Below are positions 1 to 6,208 of a stretch of DNA of 6,637 nt, piece after piece. How positions within the stretch are numbered: position 1 is the first letter of the stretch; each line of letters begins with the position of its first letter. The notes below the pieces were generated by a model. That model worked only from the letters and a program-made list of their open reading frames with translations. It ran no database searches and was not told the DNA's origin. The DNA lies in assembly GCA_945870575.1 (NCBI GenBank), contig CAMBSK010000055.1:1-6637 (forward strand), given 5' to 3'. Source of the stretch: Bordetella parapertussis. GTDB lineage: Bacteria > Pseudomonadota > Gammaproteobacteria > Burkholderiales > Burkholderiaceae_C. A program made the position numbers and the translations under genes.

Positions 1-367
1 AAGGTTGTTAAAAAGGGGAAGATTTTTATCTTGTGGACGTATCTTAGCGGATGAATATGTTTTGCAAAGAGTAAATCTAAACAAATTCTAAAAAACATGG
101 GTTAAACACATAATTTCTGAAAAATAGCTGAACAAAACTTGTTCATTTCTGTTCTATTTGTGGGGAATCTGTTTTTTATGAATGCTAATTTCGTATTTAA
201 CTCAAAAGTGCCATGAATGGTTGGTGCTTTATTTTCCTCCGGCTGCAAGGCTTGATCAGGGCAAAACATAAACAAATCATTTTTATTTCCCTTGGAGTTC
301 TAAAATTTGATTCAATTAGCAATGCATAAAATGTTTATGATCGAAATCAGCGTAAATAAAACTAAAG
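1..367. other. AT-rich stretch without a recognisable gene
   Basis: I see no credible coding region here on either strand; stops are frequent in all frames. The stretch is strikingly AT-rich (positions 61-120 contain only 15 G or C), in contrast to the rest of the window, and the composition changes abruptly near 370. It has many A and T runs. The only structured element I could pick out is the dyad at 129-145. It may be a long regulatory or intergenic region of a gene beyond the left edge, or a scar of acquired or decayed DNA. The sequence alone does not decide. Confidence 0.6.
129..145. promoter_or_regulatory. 17-bp palindrome, candidate operator
   Basis: The sequence TGAACAAaacTTGTTCA is a perfect 7-bp inverted repeat around a 3-bp centre, the size and symmetry expected for a dimeric repressor site. 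It also fits GAAC-N7-GTTC, the LexA (SOS) box described for Alphaproteobacteria. Betaproteobacterial LexA usually recognises a CTGT-N8-ACAG type site, so the LexA reading is doubtful if the host is a betaproteobacterium. No gene in the window starts next to it; a target would lie beyond the left edge. Confidence 0.3.
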
Positions 368-601
368 TCACAGTTGGGAATTGATGCCTTCGTGCAATTC
401 GCGCATGAGTTCGCTTGGCGTCACTCTTATGGGCCCCAATCCTTTTGCCACCAATCTGTCTGCCGCCACCGCGTGCAATTGAACGGCCAGACAACTTGCC
501 TGCCAATGGTAATTGCCATGTTCGATACCTTGCGCGATGATGGTATTCGGGCAACCTATAAACATATTGTAGGTACCGCCGACCGCAAGTGCCGGGTCGA
601 G
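368..601 (-). pseudogene. Possible 3' remnant of a decayed gene
   Basis: This minus-strand frame is open for 77 codons, from just after a TAA (602-604) to a TGA (368-370). It reads LDPALAVGGTYNMF at the start and ends in VTPSELMRELHEGINSQL, which looks like a natural amphipathic C-terminus. The residue mix (rich in A, L, V, G and E) and the frequent G at first codon positions look coding, whereas the overlapping plus-strand frame (374-658, TTG start) is rich in His, Cys and Arg, as a shadow frame would be. The first ATG is at 565, with no Shine-Dalgarno sequence that I can see. I do not recognise the family. It could be the 3' end of the same broken gene whose fragments lie at 607-903, one frame away, or a chance open frame. 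Confidence 0.33.
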
Positions 602-606
602 TTACC

Positions 607-903
607 TTACAAGCATTGCTTTATATGTTGGATGGGTGAAGCAATCAAATTGTGCTGACCTTTGAGCACCACCACTGCCTGCGTTAACTTCACCCAAACT
701 GCGATTGACTGCGCGCGATAGGCTTGCACAACGGCGCTGGTGCAACCCAATGATTGCGCCGCCTCGCTCAGGGGCGGCGTCAGTGTTGTCGGGTAGTTGC
801 GTACTTACAGTGCCTTTAACAACTCAGAGTTTGCTGACAACAGGTTGAAAGTGCCTGTACACATCACATTGGCACCGGCCATGAAAGCGCAGCTTTCAGC
901 CAT
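607..903 (-). pseudogene. Possible remnant of a decayed gene, interrupted by a stop
   Basis: One minus-strand frame runs from an ATG at 903 to a TAA at 607-609 and is interrupted once, by a TAA at 805-807. The upstream piece (32 codons) contains CAFMAGANVMCTGTFNLL and the downstream piece (65 codons) contains SEAAQSLGCTSAVVQAYRAQ and IAVWVKLTQAVVVLKG. Both read like globular protein, and the downstream piece has mostly G or C at third positions in its first half. Because they share a frame, a single nonsense change would explain the break. I cannot name the family. VWVKLT is faintly like a dihydropyrimidine/dihydroorotate dehydrogenase segment and MAGAN is faintly like biotin synthase, but neither fits well enough to call. 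The alternative is plain non-coding DNA with chance open frames. Confidence 0.33.
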
Positions 904-946
904 TCAGAGGCGTCGGCGCTTTGACCCATGCCAGGCCGGAGGGCTA

Positions 947-1168
947 TCAAATCGGGTTGTATGCGTGCAAAGGCTTGAGTAAATCACTCAATCCGTTGTG
1001 GTCTATCTCTTGCATCAAAGCCAGTAATCTTCCTATCTCCCCTTTGGGAAAACCTTTTCGCGCAAACCAGTTCAAATAATTACCCGGCAGATTGGCCAAT
1101 AGCTTGCCCTGGTGTTTGCCAAAGGGCATGGTCATGGTCACGAGTTTTTGCAGGTCATCGGGGTTCAT
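947..1168 (-). CDS. DUF3820 family small protein
   Basis: A complete 73-residue protein matching the DUF3820 family (Pfam name QSregVF_b, putative quorum-sensing-regulated virulence factor). The hallmark segment is visible at residues 14-49: MPFGKHQGKLLANLP, then YLNWFARKGFPKGEIGRLL, followed by NGLSDLLKPL at 58-67. The length is normal for the family (about 70 residues). The molecular function is not established; the virulence name comes from a family annotation and says little about this organism. No signal peptide or membrane segment is seen, so it is probably cytoplasmic. The ATG at 1168 is chosen because it gives the full family N-terminus, although no good Shine-Dalgarno sequence sits directly upstream. 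It lies 49 bp downstream of bciA on the same strand and may share its transcript. Confidence 0.85.
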   Translation of the reverse strand: MNPDDLQKLVTMTMPFGKHQGKLLANLPGNYLNWFARKGFPKGEIGRLLALMQEIDHNGLSDLLKPLHAYNPI

Positions 1169-1173
1169 GCCGT

Positions 1174-1205
1174 CAGCTTAACGCAAAAAAAAATTTCCTA
1201 AGCTG
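1174..1205. repeat. Inverted repeat between bciA and the DUF3820 gene
   Basis: CAGCTTA (1174-1180) and TAAGCTG (1199-1205) form a perfect 7-bp inverted repeat around an 18-nt loop that contains nine A in a row (1185-1193; U in the minus-strand transcript). The U run is inside the loop rather than after the stem, so this is not a classic intrinsic terminator. It could be a weak RNA hairpin affecting expression of the DUF3820 gene, or chance. Confidence 0.3.
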
Positions 1206-1217
1206 CCGACAACAGCC

Positions 1218-2201
1218 TCAAAATACAGAATGATCACCCAGTTGTACATCCGCCTTACCCGCCACAAGTAGCTCGTAATGTTCAAACAAAGTTTGTGTGC
1301 CGAAGGACGGCGTAGCATTCGCGTCATAAGTTTGCGTTCGCGTATTCCACACCAGCATGGACTCTGTCGCGTAATAGCGGCCTATGCGGGCAAGTTCAGC
1401 CTTATCGGCCAGGGGCGGTATCAACTTTCCTAAGATCTTTAACACATTGATGATGACATCAAGCAAAGCCACGGGCACGTGTTTGTACTTCGGGGTTTTG
1501 CCTAGCAGTTTGAACAGGTACTCGCCTTGTTGCAAAGGCGTGATTGCCTCGCCCGGCCCGCCTATAGGTAGTATGCGGTTGTGTTTGTCAGCATCAATCA
1601 AACAAGCGGCGATGAAATGCCCGAGATCGTGATCGCTGATGGGCTTGCAAGCAGTCAAGCGTCCGTCAGCGAACAGCAAAAATGGCTGACCTTGCTTTAA
1701 GCGTTGAATCTGCCCGGACAAGGATTTGAAAAACGCCGTTGGCCTGACGATGGAATAGGTCAAGCCGGATTCGATGAGTTCTTTTTCAAAAGCAAGTTTG
1801 GCTTGCTGAAAACCGAGCAATGGCTTTTGCACACAAATCGCCGACAACAATACAAATTGCAGTATGCCTGCGGCTTGTGCAAGTTTCAACAACTGAGAAT
1901 GGGCTTGGTAATCTATGGCCCATGCATCACGCGGGGTGCCGGTGCGCGAGGCCAGACAGGACACCACAGCATCGAAATGTTCACCTAGCAAACCGTACTT
2001 TTGCACAGATTCGGCGGATTGCACATCGCCAAACCGCACTTTCATTCCCGCCAGCTGTTCGCGCGTTTTTTCAGCAGTCCAGCTTCCCTTGACACCGGCT
2101 TTATCCCTGACCAGACACACCACCTCGTGGCCGCCGCTCTGTAATGCCCTGGCCGTGGCCAGTCCTATGGTGCCGGTGGCACCGAGCAATAACACGCGCA
2201 T
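1218..2201 (-). CDS. bciA: Divinyl (proto)chlorophyllide 8-vinyl reductase (BciA/DVR type)
   Basis: This 327-residue enzyme reduces the C8-vinyl group of 3,8-divinyl (proto)chlorophyllide to ethyl, with NADPH as expected donor, in (bacterio)chlorophyll synthesis. The N-terminal Rossmann motif GATGTIG is at residues 7-13. Segments that match plant DVR and bacterial BciA closely, from memory, are VVSCLASRTG (79-88), LLSAICVQKPLL (118-129), SIVRPTAFFKSLSGQ (150-164), ADGRLTACKPISD (178-190), LPIGGPGEAITPLQQGE (211-227) and IGRYYATESML (273-283). The usual short-chain dehydrogenase YxxxK is FQQAK (131-135), as in DVR relatives. No signal or membrane segment is evident, so it is cytosolic. The ATG at 2201 puts the Rossmann motif at the very start and has a GGAG 9 nt upstream. 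The frame is intact with no sign of decay. Generic NAD(P)H-binding reductases are the main alternative, but the DVR-specific segments make this call strong. It is divergent from the liv operon. Confidence 0.92.
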   Translation of the reverse strand: MRVLLLGATGTIGLATARALQSGGHEVVCLVRDKAGVKGSWTAEKTREQLAGMKVRFGDVQSAESVQKYGLLGEHFDAVVSCLASRTGTPRDAWAIDYQAHSQLLKLAQAAGILQFVLLSAICVQKPLLGFQQAKLAFEKELIESGLTYSIVRPTAFFKSLSGQIQRLKQGQPFLLFADGRLTACKPISDHDLGHFIAACLIDADKHNRILPIGGPGEAITPLQQGEYLFKLLGKTPKYKHVPVALLDVIINVLKILGKLIPPLADKAELARIGRYYATESMLVWNTRTQTYDANATPSFGTQTLFEHYELLVAGKADVQLGDHSVF

Positions 2202-2210
2202 AAAGCTTAG

Positions 2211-2214
2211 CTCC
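2211..2214 (-). promoter_or_regulatory. bciA ribosome binding site
   Basis: On the minus strand GGAG lies 9 nt before the ATG at 2201, which supports that start. Immediately upstream in the transcript, CGGTT and AACCG (plus positions 2225-2229 and 2214-2218) could pair as a 5-bp stem with a six-nt loop. The stem abuts the Shine-Dalgarno and shares its first base. Confidence 0.6.
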
Positions 2215-2236
2215 GGTTGAAAAAAACCGACTGTAG

Positions 2237-2265
2237 AGCATATGCCAGGCCTTTATGCTTGTCAC
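2237..2265 (-). promoter_or_regulatory. Candidate sigma70-type promoter for bciA
   Basis: On the minus strand a -35 box GTGACA (2260-2265; five of six bases match TTGACA) is followed after exactly 17 bp by a -10 box TATGCT (2237-2242; four of six match TATAAT). Transcription would begin near 2230 and give a leader of about 30 nt that contains the GGAG. The placement is right for bciA, but this is a consensus match only. Confidence 0.5.
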
Positions 2266-2297
2266 TTAGGGGCGCTCTGGCTATTTATTGACTGCCG

Positions 2298-2320
2298 TAT
2301 GTATCAGATAGACGTACATA
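2298..2320. promoter_or_regulatory. Dyad element upstream of livK, candidate operator
   Basis: TATGTA (2298-2303) and TACATA (2315-2320) form a perfect 6-bp inverted repeat with an 11-bp spacer. A TTGACT sequence at 2288-2293 just upstream resembles a -35 box for the liv operon, but I see no convincing -10 box 16-18 bp after it, so I do not call a promoter. The arrangement would suit a dimeric regulator acting on livK, bciA or both. Confidence 0.3.
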
Positions 2321-2325
2321 AACCT

Positions 2326-2338
2326 GCCCTGTCAGGGC
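2326..2338. promoter_or_regulatory. GCCCTG-T-CAGGGC palindrome upstream of livK
   Basis: This is a near-perfect 13-bp palindrome, with two 6-bp arms around a single T. It lies 77 bp before the livK start, in the region where the liv promoter should be. It could be an operator, or as RNA a 5-bp stem with a three-nt loop in the livK leader. A T-rich run follows at 2351-2356, but no gene ends just upstream on this strand, so a terminator has nothing obvious to stop. Confidence 0.35.
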
Positions 2339-2403
2339 TTAGCCTCTTGCTTTTTTAGCTGACCTATTCTCAGAATCCCCCAGCTTTCTGATCCCTGTTT
2401 TCA

Positions 2404-2408
2404 AAGGA
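2404..2408 (+). promoter_or_regulatory. livK ribosome binding site (decides a GTG start)
   Basis: AAGGA lies 7 nt before the GTG at 2416. No ATG in this frame with a comparable site gives a full signal peptide, so this site fixes the start at GTG. Confidence 0.7.
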
Positions 2409-2415
2409 ACCCGCC

Positions 2416-3651
2416 GTGCCTATTTCTTTCAAACGTCAAACTCTGCAATCGCTGTTAGCCAGCCTGCTGCTCGGCAGCGGACTGCTTGGAACTACAGCCC
2501 TGATGGCCCAGGATAAACCGGTGCGTATAGGCGTGCCCACCTCGGTACAACTGCAAGTCGGCAGAGACACGCTGACCGCGGTCAAGATGGCTGTCGACGA
2601 AATTAATAAAAAAGGCGGCGTACTGGGACGCAAGTTTGAATTCGTATCGGCCGACGAAACCGAAAATCCCGAGACCGGCATCAGCGCTATCAAAAAACTG
2701 ACTGCCGATGAAAAAGTGGATTTACTGATCGGCGGCTACACCAGCGGCGTGACACTGGCTCAGTTGCCGCACATCTCGGCGGCCAAAACCATTTACCTGG
2801 GCGTGGGCGCAGCCTCCCCTTCCATCACCAACAAGGTGAAGCAGGATTACAACAACTACAAATACATTTTCCGCGTGGGCCCAGTCAATGCCGCCCACCA
2901 GGCACGCGGCCTGGTTGACTTCATCTCAAAATTTGTCATTGGCGAACTGGGTTTTAAAAATATCGCCATCGTCGGTGAAAACGCCAAATGGGTGCAAGAC
3001 CTGGTGCCTATTCTTTCCAAAGGTGCCAAAGATGTCGGTGCCGACATTCGCATGACCGAGTTGTTTGACACCCAGACTTCTGACTTTTCACCTTTGCTGG
3101 CCAAAGTCAAATCCAGCGGCGCTCAGTACATGATTGTGGTGCTGTCACACGCATCCAGCGACGTGTTTGCTAAGCAATGGCACGACGCGCAAGTGCCGGT
3201 TCCCTACGGCGGCATTGATGTAAAAAGCATGGACGGCGATTTTTTCAACCGCATTGGCGGTAAGTCCATTTCCCAGATCGCCGCCAACTTTGCAGTGCGC
3301 GCTCCGATCACCAAGAAAACAGTGCCTTTCTTTGATGAGTTCAAAAAGAACTCCTCCAACTTTCCTGTGTACTCAGCCTTCTTTGCTTATGACGCGGTAT
3401 TTATTTACGCCGACGCTGTGAAACGCGCAGGCAGTTTTGACACCGACAAGGTCATTAAGGAACTGGAAAAAACCAAGCACGAAGGCGTGGCCGGTGAAAT
3501 CACTTTTGACGAGCAGCACGATGTGCAAGCCGGTCCCGGCAAGGTCAATTTCATGTTTGTGCAATGGCAGGAAAAAGGCGAACGCGCTGTTATTTATCCC
3601 AAGGAACTGCGCACCGGCAAATTCATCATGCCGCCTTGGATGAAAAAGTAA
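2416..3651 (+). CDS. livK: Branched-chain amino acid-type ABC transporter, periplasmic binding protein
   Basis: This 411-residue extracytoplasmic solute receptor of the Peripla_BP_6/LivK family captures substrate in the periplasm and delivers it to LivHM. Residues 1-31 are a Sec signal peptide: basic FKRQ, a hydrophobic LLASLLLGSGLLG core and probable cleavage after LMA (Ala31). The mature protein opens with PVRIGVPTSVQLQVG. It then shows the family pattern AVKMAVDEINKKGGVLGRKFE with a following acidic ADETENPETG, then LIGGYTSGVTLA and IYLGVGAASPSI, which normally line the ligand cleft. The C-terminus ends PPWMKK. Length is slightly above the roughly 370 residues of E. coli LivK but normal for wider HAAT receptors. 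Translation starts at GTG. It is the first gene of livKHMGF, 3 bp before livH. The ligand is unknown: branched-chain or other amino acids, amides or aromatic acids are possible. Confidence 0.92.
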   Translation: MPISFKRQTLQSLLASLLLGSGLLGTTALMAQDKPVRIGVPTSVQLQVGRDTLTAVKMAVDEINKKGGVLGRKFEFVSADETENPETGISAIKKLTADEKVDLLIGGYTSGVTLAQLPHISAAKTIYLGVGAASPSITNKVKQDYNNYKYIFRVGPVNAAHQARGLVDFISKFVIGELGFKNIAIVGENAKWVQDLVPILSKGAKDVGADIRMTELFDTQTSDFSPLLAKVKSSGAQYMIVVLSHASSDVFAKQWHDAQVPVPYGGIDVKSMDGDFFNRIGGKSISQIAANFAVRAPITKKTVPFFDEFKKNSSNFPVYSAFFAYDAVFIYADAVKRAGSFDTDKVIKELEKTKHEGVAGEITFDEQHDVQAGPGKVNFMFVQWQEKGERAVIYPKELRTGKFIMPPWMKK

Positions 3652-3654
3652 CAA

Positions 3655-4506
3655 GTGGAAATCCTTATCTACGGCGCAGTCACCAGCGCCATTTATGCCA
3701 TGCTCGCGGTCGGCTTCACGCTGATCTTCGGTGTCGCTCGCATTCTCAATCTGGCGCATGGTTCGTTTTATGCGCTGGGCGCTTACTTAGCATATGTGCT
3801 GACCACGCTGGCCGGTTTGCCGCTGTGGCTGGCGGCACTGCTGTCGATTGCCATCGTCGCTATCTTTGGCGTACTGGTTGAAAAAATCCTCATCCGCCCG
3901 CTGCGTTCTTCGCAATTGGGCGTGTTGATGATTTCTCTGGCCACGGCATTGGTGGTTGAGCAGGCCTTGTTTCTTATCTTCGGGTCTGAATACCGCAATG
4001 TGCCCGCGTTCATCGAGACCAAATACAACTTGTTCGGCGTAGACGTTGCCGGACAGCGTCTGCTGACACTGGCAGTTGCCACTGTGTCCATCGGTGGTTT
4101 GTATGCCTTCATTCAATTCACCCGATTGGGCAGCGCCATTCTTGCTATTTCGCAAGATCCGTTGGCTGCCAAGTACATGGGCATACCCAGTGACCGTATT
4201 TTTTCATTGGTCATGGCCATCTCTGCAGGACTGGCCGCGCTAGCAGGTGTGATGGCTGGACCGTTTTTATCTGTACAACCGTCCATGCATTTGCTGCCCA
4301 TCGTCAAAGCGTTTGCCATCGTGGTGGTCGGTGGCCTGGGCTCTATCCCTGGCAGCATTGCCGCAGCCTTCATGCTCGGCTATGCGGAAACCATCGTTGC
4401 TTATATGGTGTCCAGCAGTTGGACAGAAATTGTGTCTGTCTTGGCCACCTTGCTGATGCTGGTGTTCCGCCCGGCTGGCCTGTTTGGCAAGCGCGCCGCA
4501 TTCTGA
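3655..4506 (+). CDS. livH: Branched-chain amino acid-type ABC transporter permease LivH
   Basis: This 283-residue inner-membrane permease forms the translocation path with LivM. Almost the whole chain is hydrophobic and divisible into multiple membrane helices. The LivH hallmarks are the N-terminal segment AIYAMLAVGFTLIFGVARIL, then LNLAHGSFYALGAY at residues 31-44. The cytoplasmic coupling loop GSAILAISQDPLAAKYMGI (159-177) contacts an ATPase subunit. Then come SAGLAALAGVMAGP and AIVVVGGLGSIPGSI. Length is as expected (about 290-310). The start is a GTG only 3 bp after the livK stop, with a poor Shine-Dalgarno sequence (A-rich GAAAAAG overlapping the livK end), which suggests coupling to livK translation. 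This start gives the normal family N-terminus; the next ATG would remove part of the first helix. Confidence 0.92.
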   Translation: MEILIYGAVTSAIYAMLAVGFTLIFGVARILNLAHGSFYALGAYLAYVLTTLAGLPLWLAALLSIAIVAIFGVLVEKILIRPLRSSQLGVLMISLATALVVEQALFLIFGSEYRNVPAFIETKYNLFGVDVAGQRLLTLAVATVSIGGLYAFIQFTRLGSAILAISQDPLAAKYMGIPSDRIFSLVMAISAGLAALAGVMAGPFLSVQPSMHLLPIVKAFAIVVVGGLGSIPGSIAAAFMLGYAETIVAYMVSSSWTEIVSVLATLLMLVFRPAGLFGKRAAF

Positions 4507-4520
4507 CAGGCAGTTGCAAC

Positions 4521-5465
4521 ATGAAAGCATTCAAAGGACTTGACACACTCAGCAGCATTGGTGGCCTGGTCGCTCTGCTGTTGTTAGGCGTGCTGCCTAC
4601 TTTGTTCACCGGTACATACTTGGTCGGCGTACTGACGGTGGCAGCTATTTACGGTATTTGGGCCGTGAGTTGGGATTTCATGTCCGGTCTGACCGGCCGC
4701 GAAAACTTCGGTCATTCGCTGTTCATAGGCGTAGGTGCTTATGCCGCCGGCTTTCTGAACGTGCACTTCGGCCTGGGCCCGTGGTGGAGTTTGCCAGCCT
4801 CCATGTTGGTGGCCATGGTGTTTGCGGTGGTATTGGGTTTCCCTACCTTGCGCTTGAAGGGGCCGTATTTCGCGCTCGCCATGTTGTCCTCTGCGGTCAT
4901 CATGCAACGCCTGATGCTGATCTTCTGGGAATACACCGGTGGCGAAGAAGGTATACATGACATCACGCCACTCATCGTCAACCCATTGCATTACTACTGG
5001 TTTGTGTTGGCGGTGTTGGGCTGTATCACGCTGTTACTGTCGTGGATGGCGCGCTCGCGCTGGGGTTTGATACTACGTGCCATACGCGGCGACGAAGCCA
5101 CATGCCTGGCGGCAGGCCTGCCCATCACCACCTACAAAATTGTCTCGCTGGTCATCAGCGCGGCCTTCGCCGGTTTAGGCGGCGCACTCTATGCGCATTA
5201 CCAGTTACAGGTCAGCCCGCAATTGTTTGCCGTGGTCACCTCTATCACCATCATCACCATGGTGTATGTGGGCGGCATGGGCACCATCTTCGGGGCGGTG
5301 GGCGGCGCGCTGCTGCTGACCGTCATGACCGAGGGATTGCGCAATTTCGGCGAATGGCGTCTGATGGTTTACAGCCTGCTGTTGATCTTCATTTTGTTTT
5401 TCCTTCCCAATGGCATCATCGCGCCCATCTGGCAAAAGATACGCAATCTGGGGCGTCCATCATGA
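4521..5465 (+). CDS. livM: Branched-chain amino acid-type ABC transporter permease LivM
   Basis: This 314-residue second permease is the partner of LivH. Hydrophobic helices fill the chain. The LivM signature is at residues 56-74: GLTGRENFGHSLFIGVGAY, a variant of the common TGQ-SLGHAAFFGIGAY with R-E-N-F in the middle. The coupling loop is LRAIRGDEATCLAAGLPI (185-202), followed by AAFAGLGGALYAHY and MVYVGGMGTIFGAVGGALL. The C-terminus is basic (WQKIRNLGRPS). I place the start at the ATG at 4521, 14 bp after the livH stop, with AGG at 4508-4510. The frame is open further upstream inside livH, but that extension would only duplicate livH sequence in another frame. The stop overlaps the livG start by 4 bp (ATGA). 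Confidence 0.92.
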   Translation: MKAFKGLDTLSSIGGLVALLLLGVLPTLFTGTYLVGVLTVAAIYGIWAVSWDFMSGLTGRENFGHSLFIGVGAYAAGFLNVHFGLGPWWSLPASMLVAMVFAVVLGFPTLRLKGPYFALAMLSSAVIMQRLMLIFWEYTGGEEGIHDITPLIVNPLHYYWFVLAVLGCITLLLSWMARSRWGLILRAIRGDEATCLAAGLPITTYKIVSLVISAAFAGLGGALYAHYQLQVSPQLFAVVTSITIITMVYVGGMGTIFGAVGGALLLTVMTEGLRNFGEWRLMVYSLLLIFILFFLPNGIIAPIWQKIRNLGRPS

Positions 5466-6208
5466 GCGCGCTGCTGCAAGTTAATCAACTGGACAAGCAC
5501 TTTGGCGGCTTGCATGTGTTGAAAAATTTCAACATGGAATTGCATAAAGGCGAGATCGTCGGCATTCTCGGGCCCAACGGCGCAGGCAAGACCACATTAT
5601 TCAATCTGCTCACCGGTTTTATTCCCGCCGACTCGGGCGAGGTGCTGCTGCGCGGCCAACCTATACGCCAGTTGAAAGCCAACACCATCGTCGGCTTGGG
5701 CATGGCGCGCACGTTTCAACTTTGTCGCCCATTTGTCGGTTTGACCGTGCTGGAAAACGTGTTGGTCGGCAGCTTGGGGCCGCGCGTCAAAACACATGAC
5801 ATAGGCGAACGTGCCATGCATTTGTTAGCGCAAGTCGGTCTGGCGGACAAAGCGCAGCAGGCTTCTGAGTTGCTGTCGTATGGCGATTTGCGGCGTTTGG
5901 AAATTGCGCGCGCACTTGCTACCGAGCCCGAGTTGCTGCTGCTGGACGAACCGTTTGCAGGTTTGGGTTCATCCGAAATTGAAGCCTTGTCGGTGCTGAT
6001 ACGCCAACTTCACAGCGAACAACATCTCACCATTTTGTTGATTGAACACAAACTGCGCGAGTTCATGCAATTGGTGTCGCGCGTGGTGGCCATCGATTTC
6101 GGCGAAATCATCGCCGAGGGCTCGCCCGCCGACATCGTGAAAGACCCGCGCGTCATCGAAGCCTATATTGGCAAACAAAACCCGTTGAACTTGGACAACC
6201 ATGCTTGA
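5462..6208 (+). CDS. livG: Branched-chain amino acid-type ABC transporter ATP-binding protein LivG
   Basis: This 248-residue cytoplasmic ATPase powers transport together with LivF. Walker A is GPNGAGKT (37-44), the Q-loop glutamine is Q86 in ARTFQ, the ABC signature is LSYGDLRRLEIARAL (138-152), Walker B is LLLLDE (158-163) with catalytic Glu163, and the H-loop is His196 in LLIEH. All key residues are present. The signature LSYGD differs from the common LAYGQ of LivG, and the D-loop reads AGLGSSE rather than the usual AGMNP-type sequence; both look tolerable. Length is typical of LivG (about 250). The ATG at 5462 overlaps the livM stop in ATGA without a clear Shine-Dalgarno, so re-initiation after livM is likely. 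The frame is open far upstream inside livM, but the protein-like LivG sequence begins only at MSALLQVNQL. Confidence 0.93.
   Translation: MSALLQVNQLDKHFGGLHVLKNFNMELHKGEIVGILGPNGAGKTTLFNLLTGFIPADSGEVLLRGQPIRQLKANTIVGLGMARTFQLCRPFVGLTVLENVLVGSLGPRVKTHDIGERAMHLLAQVGLADKAQQASELLSYGDLRRLEIARALATEPELLLLDEPFAGLGSSEIEALSVLIRQLHSEQHLTILLIEHKLREFMQLVSRVVAIDFGEIIAEGSPADIVKDPRVIEAYIGKQNPLNLDNHA

Noticed and set aside
374..658. Plus-strand 94-codon frame with a TTG start
   Set aside because: Its Cys/His/Arg-rich composition looks like the antisense of the minus-strand remnants; there is no Shine-Dalgarno sequence and no recognisable motif.
1..946. tRNA, other structured RNA or CRISPR array in the gene-poor left part
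   Set aside because: I saw no T-loop-like GTTCRA block with matching arms and no regularly spaced direct repeats.
2326..2356. GC palindrome followed by a T run as an intrinsic terminator
   Set aside because: The T run does not directly follow the stem, the stem is only 5 bp if a loop is allowed, and no plus-strand gene ends upstream of it.
4419..4520. Upstream extension of livM into the livH gene
   Set aside because: It overlaps the well-conserved C-terminus of livH in another frame; the ATG at 4521 gives a normal LivM N-terminus.
5042..5461. Open frame extending livG upstream by about 140 codons inside livM
   Set aside because: The extension is rich in Arg, His and Cys as expected of a shadow of livM, while ATP-binding protein sequence begins only at the ATG at 5462, which overlaps the livM stop in ATGA.
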